From Ceraceosorus guamensis (Eukaryota > Basidiomycota > Exobasidiomycetes > Ceraceosorales > Ceraceosoraceae), in contig NW_020290007.1 of NCBI RefSeq assembly GCF_003144195.1, positions 253,556 to 317,555 of the forward strand: DNA of 64,000 nucleotides, read 5' to 3'. The notes beneath the pieces are model-generated. The model was not told where the DNA came from. It worked only from the letters and a program-made list of their open reading frames with translations, and did not search any database. Below are positions 46,266 to 59,215 of this stretch, in pieces. The number at the start of each line of letters is the position of its first letter. Position 1 is the stretch's first letter. The position numbers and the translations under genes were made by a program.

Positions 46266-49200
46266 TTACAAGAAACCACTCTCTTGCAGAAGGCGCGCGA
46301 TCTTCTCGTCTTCTCGTTCGCGGGGCTCCAGGCGGAGACTCTGCTCGAACAGCTCGTCATCACCTCGGCTGTCCATCATGCTGTCTTCGATGAACTTCTG
46401 AATTGGCTGAACGGGCGTCAGATTGTACGGCGTACTCTGGTAGATCATGATCTCCCCGATCTTCTCAGCAGTCATCTGACGCTTGCTGAAGTTGATGAGC
46501 CGCTCGTCAGTCTTGAGATGATCAGAGTTGCCGTCTTCGATGAATGTCAGATCCGTGAGGTAGACTCCCAAGAATGGAACGCATGGCGGATTGAGCTGGC
46601 GCAAGGTGTGTCGGTAACGCGAGAAGTTCTTCGTAGGGGCGAGAGTCACCTTCATGTTCTCGAACATTGCCAGGTGTCGCTGGTTCACCGCGTCCCAGGT
46701 TCGGCGCAAGCGGTTGAGAGCAGCGTTGTTCAAGCCGGAGTAGATCGCCATCATTGACGAAAAGTTGTTGAGAGCAAAGCATCGGTCGGCAATCGCGACA
46801 AAGTGTTTGACGTAAGCAGCGCGTTTCTTGAGATCCTCCTGAGTCAATACACTTTCGGACACCCAACCGCTCACGCGGTTGTTTGCGCTGATGGAGTCTC
46901 GAATGCCCTTTGCGATCGTCTCGCCATTCGACTGAGACCAGGCTTTCCCCAAGCATTCGACTGGCCTGATCTGATTGTACAGTCTGCTGTCGATGAGTGT
47001 GAGCTGACGCGCCATCTCGAGAGGGTCAATCTCGAGGAACTTGACTTTGCGCGAGTTTTTGGGCACGATGGGTTGCGGCGCAGAGGTGGGCATGACCATT
47101 TTGCGAATCATTTGCTCCCCGTCGCCTTGCTTGCGCTCTACCAGCCTGATCAGGAGCTTCGAGGGCGTCTCCATGGGCAGCGACTGTGCCATTTCATCAA
47201 GAGCGAATTCCTTGATGCGCTTCAAGTGATCGTCATCTTCTCCCTCGTAGAAATGTGACTCAATCCACGATTTGAGCACGTTGAACACCCTAACAATGAA
47301 AGATGTGGTTCAGCAAGGCAGCATGACCTCACGCCGAGATTCGTTGTAGGACTCACCTCAAGCGGATGGGCGTCTGCTTCTTCTCCGTCCATACCGTCTG
47401 TTCCTCAGGCGACAGCCCAGGGGGCATCCGTATCCGAAAGCGCGCAAAGAGCAGATCGAGGAAAGTCTCAGTCGTTGTGAAAGATCGATAGGTCATCAAG
47501 AAGGTGTTGTTGAAGGTGGGATCGAACGTATTGTGCATCGTCAGGCGCTCCATCAAGGCTCCCAGCGTAGCACCCTTTACCTGGCCAGTCGCGTTAAAGA
47601 CTAAGTCCTGAGGAGCATAGTCGGGTTCCAGGAACCATGGGATTTCTTCGGTGGGCTTGCTGCTGACAAGGCTAGGCGTGTGGCTCGCAGCGGTGCTAGA
47701 AGCATGCGAAGAGTCGGCGGTCGCTTTAGAAGCAGACGCTTCACTCTGGGAAACGCCAGGTGGCGGCACCAAGGGATCGTCGCCGAAGAAGCGCTTCATC
47801 TTACTGGCGCTCTTGGACCTCGCAGCCTCGAGGGAGTCGCTGTCGGCAGTGCCATCGGTACCGCGACGGGGCAAGAACTTTGAAGAAGAATCTTGAGATC
47901 CTACAGAAACACCCGTGGTGACGGAGGTCGAGCGCGTGCGCATGCCCATACCACTGCGAACGGACGGCGCCATGGAAGACTTGCTAGAGCCCGCAGCAGG
48001 CGTCCGCGGCTCAGCGCGATTAGCGACGGGACCGTTTGGCACTGACAGTCCTGGTCCTAGATACATGACCTCGTCCCCCGCGGTTTCTCCACTACTCTGG
48101 GGTCCGTCCTTGACGGCAATATGCACATTCTCGGTACCATACACCTTTGAACGCGCTCCTATGCTCTGCATCGACTCGCTGGCCTGCTCTTCCGCGATGT
48201 CTGATATGTCGTGCAGCAGGCCAAGCTGGCGTTGCATCAGGTTGGACAGTGCTCGAGCGTGGAGCAGCATCCGTTCCATCAAGTCGCTGTCAAGGCTTGT
48301 CGACGATGGCTCGGTCGAAGCATCTTGCGCGTCCATCATGAGATTGGAGCTACAATCGTAAGCACCCTGCTTGACGCTTGAAAGTGCATGCAGTGCAAGT
48401 CGGGCATTGACAACGCTGACCATGAGTCTGCGTCGCTCATCGTCGGCTTCGTCACCCTCGGATGCAGCGGGGCCATCAACGTCGATGACGCCAGCCACGT
48501 CGAGCTCTTCGACCAGTGTCATAATGGTACCGAAGCGTATCAGAATAAACTTGACCTGGGAGAGGAGCATTTGAATGCCCGGCCGGCTCAAGCGTTGTGC
48601 TGCGGCGTCAGCTTTCAGGCCAAAAGGCATTTGCGATGAACGTGGGCTCCGATCCGCTTGGGGTGCGCCTCCACTCTGTATGATTCGGGCGAGCTCATCG
48701 AGCTGACGATTGAGGTCGTCGTGATGCGATTGCAGGCGCTCGTCCAGCACTCTGTTGTTAAGAAGCTGAGTTGGTCTTCGGCGCATTGCCACTTTGCCGG
48801 AGGCTAAGGCGTTTTGTGCATCTCGAGTAAGCTCGAACGGGTTTTGAAACGAGCCCATTGACTCTGCACGAAGAGCGGCAGCTTCGGTTGCGTTCGGAAG
48901 GACGAAACCGGATCCTCGCCATCCTGCGGCGCTGCCACCTCCCAGTAGCTCAAGTCCGATGCCGGCAGTGCCTTTACCACTAACAAGCACGCCTTGGACT
49001 CTGCGGGCCCATGGTGCCGTAGCGGCCGAGTGATTGCGCGCATTCTTTGCCTGGTAGAGCTCTATTGCGAATGCACCGAGTACCCTTCCGAGCTCGATAG
49101 CTTCTTCTCGAACGCGTTGGCGGTAGTTTGTGAGCTTTTCCACGAAAGCTTCTTCCCGCTCTGGATTACGAATGGCCGCCGTCTCTGGTGCAGGCTGCTC

Positions 49201-51402
49201 GATCACCGCGCGTACGGAAAGCAGAAGTTTGGAGACGATAGCTGTAACTTTGCTGGCGGATATGGAGAGCGACGGGGGCGTCGGTATCGCTTGCTGAAAT
49301 GCCGTAGCTATCGCCGCTTCTTCATGCGTAGCCCCTTGCACCCGGTTGTTGACTGCCGCGATTGCTGCTTGCAGCGCATGAAGAGCGGACGTTGGCGCTT
49401 GGCTGTCAAAAAGGCTCACGAGCTCGGACAAGCTCGAGAGCTCTGATTGGGCCATGCCAAGTGCACACGCAGCGTATAGTACATCACGAACAGCGTGCAC
49501 GGCATCTCGTGTGGCGATGCCCAACCTTGTTGTCTCGTGGAGGAGGCTGCTCGATGTTGATCCGTGGCGGTGGTCAAGCTCGCTTTTGCCGTCAACACCG
49601 ATGGGCTCAGCAGCGATGGATAGGACCATGCCAATGAGCTTATCGGCGTGATCTACCAGCAGCTTGGTGGAAGTGGGTGGAGGCGCGTCGAGCGCATGTT
49701 GTAGCTCCAAAGCTTCCTGCTCGTCGCTCAGCATCGAATGTGGTGCGTCAAGAAGCGAAGTGGGTGCAACTATACTCTTGGTGCGCTGTTTGGCCTCATA
49801 GGCTAGGTGAGGTGACTTTCCGGGCAAGGAGGCAGCAGTAGCGTCCCATTCCAAGTCGCCGGATCGCGACCCCGACCTACTTCGCTGAGTATCTGCTCGT
49901 GTCTTGCGACCGCCAACCTCGTCCGCGAGTTCCTCCAAGGACTCGAGAGAGCCTGTGCGCGGATCTGAACGGAGGGTGCGCAGAGCTTGTGGTGGGGCAT
50001 CATAGCGTGATTCTTGTGTCTCCACGTTGTAGTAGAAGAAGGAACGTTCGTCGCTGCTCAATCGAAGCTTCCAGGGTCTAAGGACATCCGCGGGATTTGG
50101 CATGGCTCCAATTGGATTGCGTTTCGCAAGGGTGGCAGTATTTGCGCTGTTCACAGTGTTGGAGGACGACATCGACCCGTTGCGCAAGCGTTCTGCCTCT
50201 CGTTTCTGCACGGCAGTAGTGCTGGATCCTTTGGAGGCCAACACGGCCTCGGCGTTGCTTCCCGAATAATCAGAGTGATAGGTCTCATCCTCGGAGGTCT
50301 GATTACTGCTGCCAGCAAACGCATCTGCACCTTCAAGAGGAATCTCAGAGACCTCTGCCCCTGTGCGAACGTTGACATAGACAATCTGAAGCAACACAGA
50401 AGATTGCCTGTCAGCTACAGTCGCCGCACTGCCCCTTCAGCTAGTCATACTCACCTCGCCTCTCGGTGTGAGCTTTGGAAGCCAACTTTCCGCCTCATCC
50501 TTCGCACCAGCTTGCCTTCGCCTGGAACCCGAAGTGCCCGCATACTCTCTCGGGGTGCTCGCGGCGGATTCCGATGGTGAGCCCGATCTCGCACCGACAT
50601 TCGTAGCAGCGCGAGGTCTCAACTGCGCGCCAGCTTGGTTACCAGCAACGCCGATGCTCTGAGATCGCAATCGGTCGCGCTCTCGGTCACTAGGTCCAGC
50701 ACGCAGGGTTTGCTTGTAGGCTGCAAAGGCTGCCACAGCGTGAGGATGGTCCGCTTCGGTCATGCTAGTTGCCGCGCTACGAGACTGTTGCAAGCTGAGG
50801 TCTGTCAAGCTGGTCCCAGCCCCTACGCTATCAAGACCACTGGCTTCGCTCATTCGACTCCTTCTGCGCGCCGCCCTTAGAGCCGAGATAGATTCAGAAC
50901 CTTCCTGACGATCGGGCCCGCCGTGCATTGCAGCTTCCGCAAGCTGTTCAAAGGCGTCTCCTCCGTCCTTGCTGGCGTCGCCTTGGTATGCCATGAGTTG
51001 TTGCATGCCATCTAGCTCCGAGTCGATGCCTAATCTTCTGTATACGCTGGACACATCGCGGAGCCTGCCTTCGTCATCCAGGTCGCCCTCTCTATCGTCT
51101 AGCTCATCCTCGGCCGATCCTATCAGATAGCCTTGAGCACGTAATTCTTCCTGCGCCTCTTCTTCGCTGATGACCTCCACGTAGTTGCTCGGGAACCACC
51201 CTCGGATGTCTTCTCCCATTAGTCCGTCCCACCAACCGCTGTCGAGCTGAGTGAGCACCTCTATGAGTTGACCTTTCTCAAATGACAGTGAGCTGGAATC
51301 TGGGGAGGCGAAGTCGTACATCGCCCGCACGAAGAAGCTGCCACCTTCCCTCCTGCGCTCCTCGTAAGGAGGCGGGGGACCACCTTCCTCGGGTGCTGCC
51401 AT
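46266..51402 (-). CDS. CDC25: Ras guanine-nucleotide exchange factor, Cdc25 type
   Basis: Exons 51402-50455, 50385-47357 and 47289-46266; 1666 aa. It activates Ras by GDP/GTP exchange, feeding the cAMP/PKA pathway. An SH3 domain is at about 22-80 (VRAMYDFASPDSSSLSFEKG, GWWDGL, GWFPSNYVE). A WW-like domain is at about 417-450 (RPWKLRLSSDERSFFYYN), with Tyr in place of the second Trp. After a long linker, the RasGEF N-terminal domain starts near 1229 (IPWFLEPDYAPQDLVFNATG). The catalytic CDC25 domain spans about 1409-1650 (FLEIDPLEMARQLTLIDSRL, NNFSSMMAIYSGLNNAALNR, CVPFLGVYLTDLTFIEDGN). Domain order and length match basidiomycete Cdc25 proteins. Both introns (69 and 67 nt) fall at conserved-phase sites. 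Confidence 0.95.
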
Positions 51403-51929
51403 TGTGACGTGCGCGCAGCCGCGCAGACCTGCGAGACTGCGTCAGAAGAAGCGCAGAGGACGCCGGAAGAGACAGGCGTGTCGGATGTTGGCGAGACTCC
51501 TTCACAGCAGTGAGTGGATAGCGAGTGAGGGAACGGGAACGCGGTGGGGTAGTGCTCTGGGCGATCACGCGCTTTGTGAGAGAAGGGTGCTGCTTTGCTG
51601 CTTGCACTCACACTCTATAGACGCTTGATGAGAGCGTCTGCGCGTGAACCGCCTTGATGGCTGGTCCAATCCCTACGCGAGTCCGTGAGTCAAGAGTCGA
51701 GTCGCGCTTTCTCACAGAGCAAAGATTCAAGCTCCGGCACGCATACATCCACTTTTCACTTTAAAAGGGCACGGCAGCGACCATTTCAAGAATCCTCTTG
51801 CGTGTCTTACAACTCCATTTAAAGTCGAACCCGACCTGCGCGCGGGCCCGCTGCAACCAGCAGGCAAACAATAATCAAGAATTAATCAACCATCACAGGG
51901 AGCCGCGCATCTCGCGGCAGCATGCAGCG

Positions 51930-51930
<1 letters not shown>

Positions 51931-51980
<50 letters not shown>
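51931..51980. repeat. Run of 50 G
   Basis: An uninterrupted G50 homopolymer, 528 bases upstream of the CDC25 start. It could form G-quadruplexes or be a sequencing/assembly length error. Confidence 0.95.
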
Positions 51981-51982
<2 letters not shown>

Positions 51983-53004
51983 GCGACTGTCGGCTCACAC
52001 CCATGCACAACGCCTGGCAGTGATTGAGACCGAGCGCAGTGAGTCGCGAGAGCTCCTGATCACGGTGGGGTGAGTGTCAGGGATGTGTACGTTCCTTCTA
52101 CATCGGAAGAAGAGGTGGGTGGAGGAAAATGGCACAAATCAGGCGCCTCATCAATAATGACTCTTAGACCGCCTTGATCGATGCCATTCACGTCCCCAGC
52201 ACAAGATCCCGCTCGTGTGACGCTGAAGCAACCATCGTGGCCAGGCACGAGACTCGTGGGTCACGCTACACACGCTCGTGTCCGACTCGAATGCCGACCT
52301 TTGGCCTATTCTGGGAAGCAGAATCTGGGTTGCGTGACAACTGCAAGGCATATACACAGCGATGGCAGGTCCTAACGTGCGGCCGGCGCTGTCGTGCTCG
52401 CTAGCTGGACGGAATCAGATCGGCGCCACGAATGGCATCGCGGACGCCTAAATTCCCCATCGAGCTCTCATGCTCAGCGGAGCGGTACTTTGCGCCATCG
52501 GGCATCGCTGTCTATACTTGTGACTGGTGACTTACTACAGCAAAGGAGCGATCAGCCAGGCATGTGAAGCCAAGTGAATCCTCAATAATCACTCGCCTGG
52601 CCGAGTACCGGTACAATAGTAGAGTTGAGTACATCTGCCAGATGCGCAAACGTGAGTATCGAAGCGGGCACGCGAGCTGACCTTGGGCCTGTCGCTTGCA
52701 TGAGAGGACATCGGAGCGTGGGAATCGACGCTACGCACATGGCTCAAGAAGAGCGTTAGTCATCGAATCCCCATCATCTCTACGCAACGGTCTCAACTCT
52801 CACCAAGGGAATGGATACACCGCACTCGCAAGGTCTTTGAAGATCACGCGCAAAGGCCAAGACTGGAGTGATGACGCCCATTTAGATGATTCCACCCTCT
52901 GCTGATGTTCGAGATTCGTTTCCAGGAGAAGGACACACTGATCACGTGGCAGTGGGCGTAGTCAGCATCAGACTCGACCGCTAGTCTTGAGTCAAGACGA
53001 TCGG

Positions 53005-53023
53005 GTGACTCACGACTCACGAC
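53005..53023. repeat. ACTCACGA array
   Basis: GTGACTCACGACTCACGAC, the reverse-strand type of the dispersed unit, stands next to the TTGAGTCAA palindrome at 52987-52995. Confidence 0.75.
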
Positions 53024-55274
53024 CTGCCTTGGGGCCAAAGGGATCCTCACTCACTCATTTCTACTCATCCAGAAGTCGCAAGGGACGGTCGGGTCCGATG
53101 CGGCTCTGCTGTGCTACTTCTCAGGTCAGGTGCACGATTCATCGGCAGACAATCACATATCGTGGCCTCCGGCTCACGCTAGTCTGCGGAAAACCAGATG
53201 AGAGTCTGCTCTGCTTACACTAAGTCCCTGGAATATCTCGCCACGAGCCAAAGCGAATGCTCTTGCCACCGCCTCCTCGTCGAGAACATGACAAGGCTCG
53301 CGGCAGTTGCGCACATATCGCGTTTGTCGGGCAAGACTGGTCTCGCTCTAATCAGCGCGTGCACGCATGTGACTTTGGTCTGTCGTCGACTTCGGAACAT
53401 GGTGATTTGGGTTGTCGTAAAGTGTGTACCTGCCTTGACTCGTGCAGGAGAACGGCAGGCATCGCTCCAATGTGGTCCAACGATACGACCGCGTGACACT
53501 TTAGTCGCAGTCGCGCGTGCTGATCCAGCTTGTTGAAGCGGCGCTTGTACTGTGACGATCGGGCTGACCCGACATCCGCAGAAGAGTAATTTCAAATCCA
53601 CCCACGACTAATTAGTTCGAAGTAGAGCGTGTGCAGTCTATTACATCGCGAAGCGGCAGGCGCTCCTGACACAGGGAGCTAGCACACTCAAGGTGATGTC
53701 TCTACATTTGTCTAAGGGCTGGAGTGCCTCAAGCTGCAGCAGGATAGGAAAAGATCGTGTGCCAATGCGCATTCGGTGATTGAGTGATTTATGCTGTGCT
53801 GCGCTTTCGCCTATGCAATACGTAGCCTCGTGTCAAAGGCGCTAAGGGAAGAGGAGAGACGTCCGTCGCATGATTAGCATCCGAAGCTAATGTTTGGCAC
53901 GCTAAGACGTCTTATTGAAACGTACAGCCTCTTCCAATGTGGACCATGGCATACCTCCGAAATTGAGGGCACCGAGCCAAAATGAAATGGGGTTGTTGGC
54001 TTGCACGCCGCACACATAGGTACAGTCACGCACTGTACCGCGCACACTGTATACAGTCACGAGTGCTTTGCGCCAGACTTTGACCACCAGGATGCTAAAG
54101 CGAGCGCATGAGTTCCTGCCTCCCAAGACCGGAATTCTGTACCAGCAGTTACTTTAGTCAGGTCTCGCAAGGTGGCAAAAGTCAGCGTCACGAGTGCGGG
54201 GAAGCACAACGGCACAACCTGCGCTTGGCGAGAACTTGCTTCCAACCAAACAGAGCTTGCGGGGCATGGCGGGACATTCATGCACCATGTACTCGCACTA
54301 CAGAAGCTTTCTTTTCCGGGTCTTGGGCGGCTGATGTGGCGGGCGGACTAAGGCAAAATTTGACGGTGTGGTCCAGCTCTTCCTGGCGCACGATACTCTG
54401 CCGCCGCTCGGAATGCCAGAAAGCTCCGTGGATGCCGGTGCGGGTGAGGGTGGGGATGCGCATGTGAAACCTCATTGTCCGCTCCAAGCAAGCCTTGGTG
54501 TGTGGTGCGTGCCGCGCTTCAGCGATCACGATCGTGGACACACCGTGTAGGTACGTAGTGCATGTTCACGCGCAGGAAAGGAAACAGAATAGTGAGCAGC
54601 CACACTTGACCCCACTCGGGCGGACTGCAGAGCCATTCAGCATAGCATTTGGTTTTGCGTGTCTCGCACGCCGCTCAGACTTCAACAGCCTTCCTGCAAG
54701 CAATGGTATCAAAGATTTGGCCATTGAACATTCCCGCGGAAGGAGAGGACAAAGCGGGAAGCATCAGGTCAAATGTAAATTCACGGTATTCATTGCTCGT
54801 TGAGAGTGCAGACACGCGAATGTCACCAAAAGGACAGTTTGGGGTTCTACAGTCGTTTTTGTGAACGAAGAGTGGACGGTACGTGACGAGAAGGGAAAGA
54901 GTGGACAGCTGTGGCGACCCGCCACCAGAAGTGGCGCCCCAGTTGTGGTGGCTGTTGCGTGATCCAGAATAAATCGTATGCCCAAAAATGCAGTCAACTG
55001 GTAGAAGAGAAAGTCACGGACCACTCGAGCCCTTGTCCACAACGCGTGACAATGATGAACAACAAAAGACTGTGGATAGTGTGCGGAGGTAGCAAGGGAT
55101 TGAGGAACGAAAAGATGAGGCAAGTCCGCGCCTCTTGAAAGCAGTAGAACGACTCAAGACCGATGGAGGTGCGACGGCGATGATGGTATCAAGGGGAGGA
55201 AGCGCGCATCACTGCAACCAATCTTGAGTCAGATGTAATCGAAAGTCCGTAGTGAAGCCCTTGTCGTCTCAAGA

Positions 55275-56852
55275 TTATGCAGCCGTTGTTGGGTGGGATA
55301 CGCTGATGTCGTAGGGACGGAGAGCTTGATCCAACTTCCAATTGCTCCTGTACCTGCGTTCTGGTGCGAGGCGAGCGAGCAACGGCAGCGTAGAGTGATG
55401 AGCCTTGGCGAGCAAGGGATGCTCAATTTGCGACTTTGCTAGCTTGCCGTCTGTGCTCTGGTCTGTGCTCTGGACTGCGGACGCTGCCTTGAAGAAGTCT
55501 CCTTCGCTCATGGCAGCCACCTTTACGGGCACTTCTGCATCTTGGAACGTGGGTGCAGAAGGTGTGACGGGTGTTTGAGGGCCGCTGTAACCGCTGTACG
55601 ACGAAGACGCGTCCAGCTCGAAAGAGTTCTCGGAAAGAGCGGGTGTGACAGGTGCGGAGAGATTACCTTCGTCAAACACCGTCAGATCCGACTGGATTGA
55701 CAATTGCCTGTGGCGCTGAGCACCGGCCGGAAGCGAACGTTCGCACATCCACTCTACGTTATCCTCGACGCAGGCGACGCGTCCAGCGAGATCTTCCTCT
55801 TCAGTCTTAGCTTTGCGATAAATGACGTGTTGGCAGACAGGGTAGATGGTCATCTTCTTGTCGGTGGCAGAGACGTCACGAATGAAATTGATGGCAGCTT
55901 CGTGACACGCGACCCGGTCCTGACCGCCTTGCTGGACTAGGGTAGGGTGACGAATTTCGTGCGCCCGCTGTTGGATCATTTCAGCTGCGAAGTGGATGCA
56001 AAGCAGGTGACCCACACGGAACGCGCCTTGATGACTTCGCTTGTCCTCGGTGACTAGAGTCTTGTATACCTTGGGGTCCTTGTCGAGGCACTTCTTGTGT
56101 GGAACAATGACTTCGACGCGTCCGAGACCGAGGTACGTGTCGCCGTACCAGATCATCTGCTGCAAGAACCAGGGAATGCGCACGTTGGCGCGAGAGTATT
56201 CGATGATGGGACCGACTCCTATGATACCGTCGATGGGCACTTCGTATTCTCCCTTCGCTTCTTCGCGGAGCGAGTTGGGATAGTGCAAGGCGTACATGTG
56301 GGCCACGAGGCCACCAAAGGAAAGGCCGAGCATGAAGGTCGTGCGACGCTCGACCTTGCGGCGACGTTCAACACCATCGGCCTCGTCATCCCGCTTAGCA
56401 ACGTCGTGCAAAACGGCGTGAAGGCCTTCTGTGTATGCGTCCAGGTGACGCTGGTACACATGAGTACCGGTCGAGTAACCGTGAGAAATGAGGTCGGGAA
56501 CGATGAGTCTGAATCCAGCGTCGAGGTAGCGTCTGGAGTGAGAAGCCAGAGTTCCAGAATGAACGCCAGTGCCATGGACGAAGATCATGTCGGCGTTGCG
56601 GCCGGTCTTGCGCATGGCCTTTTTGTCTTCCCAAACTTGGTACCAAGACCAGTCTTTGCCATTGTCGAGCATAGCCTTGCCGAACCAGACAGTGACATCT
56701 GGGTTGTCGTGCAGACGCTTTTCCATGGGGGAAAAGGGAACATCGGTACGGCCATAGGTGCGATCAGCGGGCTCGTACAGACCAGCCTTGGTCAAGGCAG
56801 GCTCGCCGACGACCTCCCAAAGTGTGCGCTTTGCGTTGTCGATGAAACCCAT
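55275..56852 (-). CDS. Monoglyceride-lipase-like serine hydrolase
   Basis: Single exon, 525 aa. An alpha/beta-hydrolase of the monoglyceride lipase/lysophospholipase (Hydrolase_4) type. It shows the oxyanion-hole HG pair in MIFVHGTGVHSG, nucleophile Ser178 in GLSFGG, likely Asp312 (QQGGQDRV) and His342 (YPVCQHVIYR). The PDLISHGYSTG segment is the usual family block. Residues after about 400 form a Ser/Thr/Pro-rich extension of some 125 residues not present in yeast Yju3 (313 aa). No signal peptide or membrane segment, so cytosolic or lipid-droplet associated. The chosen ATG begins MGFID; the frame is open upstream but has no ATG there. A TTATAATA box lies on this strand near 57166-57174. Confidence 0.85.
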   Translation of the reverse strand: MGFIDNAKRTLWEVVGEPALTKAGLYEPADRTYGRTDVPFSPMEKRLHDNPDVTVWFGKAMLDNGKDWSWYQVWEDKKAMRKTGRNADMIFVHGTGVHSGTLASHSRRYLDAGFRLIVPDLISHGYSTGTHVYQRHLDAYTEGLHAVLHDVAKRDDEADGVERRRKVERRTTFMLGLSFGGLVAHMYALHYPNSLREEAKGEYEVPIDGIIGVGPIIEYSRANVRIPWFLQQMIWYGDTYLGLGRVEVIVPHKKCLDKDPKVYKTLVTEDKRSHQGAFRVGHLLCIHFAAEMIQQRAHEIRHPTLVQQGGQDRVACHEAAINFIRDVSATDKKMTIYPVCQHVIYRKAKTEEEDLAGRVACVEDNVEWMCERSLPAGAQRHRQLSIQSDLTVFDEGNLSAPVTPALSENSFELDASSSYSGYSGPQTPVTPSAPTFQDAEVPVKVAAMSEGDFFKAASAVQSTDQSTDGKLAKSQIEHPLLAKAHHSTLPLLARLAPERRYRSNWKLDQALRPYDISVSHPTTAA

Positions 56853-59146
56853 CTTGCAAGGGGGCGTAGAGGCGACAGTGAAGTGGGCGCGGCAGAAAGG
56901 ACTCGAAGGGCAAACCTGTGAATGCTGAGTGGAGTCAAGCAAGAGCTTTTTAGGCGTGCGATTATGGGTATTGTAGCCAGTATGTTTGGATCACAGGAAA
57001 GGCTATCGTGGTTGCGGTGTGGGCGTGGTGTGTGATGACGCGTGGGAGTGTAAGAGGTGTCAAGAAAGGATTGTGCGAGTGCTCTTCAACTGGAGAAGGT
57101 AAGAGCGTGCAAGTGTCGATTGTGAGGAGGTGGGCAGGGGTGCGGTAAGTGTGGCCGATTCGGGGTATTATAAGGAGAAGCACATGTGCACCGTGTGGGC
57201 AGCACGCAAATCTCGGGATGCACTAAGAGCTGCTGCTCCCTCCGCTTTGCGCGTGAGCAAATGAGAGCGGATTCAGATCGATGGGTGAGCCTCTCTCTCT
57301 ACACAGCAATCAGTACAGCAAATTGCCTGCAGATGAGTCGCGAGCTAAGGAGCAGCGAGCAGGGTTAGGGAATTAAGCGCGCGTCATGGAGCGGGAGGAG
57401 TGCGCGGCCGTGAAATAACCACCGTCGAAATCTTGAAGGGCCCATGTATCACAGGGGCGAGAAGGCGAGACGGATCAAGCGGCGGGACAAATCCTTGAGG
57501 CACCTCGAGCCTGCGTGGTCGGGTGCCGAAGCGTGCAACGTAAGACGCGCAGGCGGGAATTTAGCTGCAGTTGCGGCAGCATGCGCGTAAACCGCTGAAG
57601 TGCCTCTGTTCCACCTGAATCGCCCACGCAAACTATGATCTGCGCTACTGCGCACCATGCTCATCAATGCAGGCTAGAGCATGTTGGCGACAGTGGTCTC
57701 GGAGAGAGGAAGCCTGCAGGTAGGGAGACATGGGCTAGGCTAAACCCTACACTCAGACAGGCGCCTTGTGTCATCGAGAATATCAAACCCGCTAAAGGAT
57801 ACGCGGGTGTGAGGACCAAAGCCCATCAACTGGTACCCGCACCGGAAATTGCACACAGAGGGAACATCCCTTCTCAATCAACAATGATCTGAGTACGGTC
57901 GAGTTTGCCCAGAAGTGTGAGTGAAACAGCAGACATGATGACATTGGATAAAGGAGGGCGAGCCGCCTAGCGCTGTGCCCCTGAGATCGAATCCTGGTCC
58001 GTCTCAGCGACAAACATTGCCGGTCCCGCTAGTATTTGCTTCCAGCCCCGAACAACGTCGTTCAAACTTTTGTTTGCAATTACTTGCAACCTCATTATAC
58101 AGGCATCATCGCTCTTGCCATAGGGGAGACTGCGTGCCTAGTTGATAGCAGCAGTAGCGCCCTGGAGGCAACCCTTTGCAGCAATGATGAAGTAGGGGCC
58201 CGTGACAATCTTGTCCATCGCCAGCGTCCCTGAAAATGCAAGCTGTACTCTCTCCACGAGAAAAGGAGGCGTGCAGGCGATTTATGCGAGGCACTGAACC
58301 AAAAGGCGGGGTGCTTTTCCAAGGCTGTTCAGCAGGCGTGTCCAGCGAAAGCAAAGGTCTGACACAACCCGACGCTTGCAGATGTCCGAACTCTGCGTGA
58401 AACATGCATGAGAAGACCCTCTCTTGTCATGCCTCAAATTTCACTTGGAAAGGGAGTCGAGGTCCAGGTCGGGATCGACTGCGTGCGTACGTCGTGGCGC
58501 AGGCCCTCCCCGCCCTCCGCTCGGGCCAACGTAGTAGGACTGGTTCGACCGGCTCAGTGCCCGCTTGCTGCGTTTTCTTCGTGGAGAAGCAAAATTCGTT
58601 CCCTCCGCCTTCCTTCCGACGCTACGACGAACCAATGACCATTCACGTTCAATTCTGGGCGGTGTCTAGCGTGCAGTGCCCAGTCGTAGCGATTGATTAC
58701 TCAAGCGGGTCTTTTTGCTCCACTCACTGCCGCTGCATTGCGCCAAGGCGCTATCTTCGTCAATCATTCGCTCATTCTGCTACATGTACTCAAATGGCGC
58801 CTTTACGGCGGCCGCGAGCGAATTGACTACGATCAGGACGGCCTCGCTGGGGCAGAGCGGACAATGACGACGTGAGACCAGAGCGTTGGACCATCGCCGT
58901 CTCTGTCTGTTTCACCTGTAGCCAGCCAAGCAAATCATCCCCGCTTTTTAGTCCGAGGTGCTGTAGGTGAGACACGCTTGTCGCCGGCGGCTGCAGTACG
59001 AGCAGGCCCCAGACTTCATGCAGCGAATTCGAGGCGTGGTCAGCTTTGCAGCACGTCAGCAAAGAGTGGCTGAGACTTTCTCCTTGGCACGCGAAGGGTT
59101 GCTGCTCACGTTACATGAAGATCGCTTCTCTGTGGAAGCATTGCTG

Positions 59147-59215
59147 GCTTGGACCTTCAACTTTTGCATTACAGGCGTGAGTTTGTCGCCTGTAATGCAA
59201 AAACACAGTCCAAGC
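59147..59215. other. Bipartite perfect hairpin
   Basis: Outer arms GCTTGGAC (59147-59154) and GTCCAAGC (59208-59215) enclose inner arms TTTTGCATTACAGGCG (59162-59177) and CGCCTGTAATGCAAAA (59187-59202). The inner loop is 9 bases; the bulges between arm pairs are 7 and 5 bases. All 24 pairs are perfect. It could be a structured RNA, a terminator-like or cruciform element, or a short inverted duplication. No target-site duplication is evident. Confidence 0.8.

Larger units (their letters stand above)
51403..55274. other. Long intergenic region upstream of CDC25
   Basis: About 3.9 kb. No open frame has a recognisable domain. Contents: a 50-G run at 51931-51980, a 15-base palindrome GTCTTGAGTCAAGAC at 52984-52998, and an ACTCACGACTCACGAC array at 53005-53023. 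The rest is unremarkable. Confidence 0.55.

Noticed and set aside
57944-58012. Possible tRNA (GATCGAATCC looks like a B box)
   Set aside because: No matching A box or acceptor stem could be paired on either strand.
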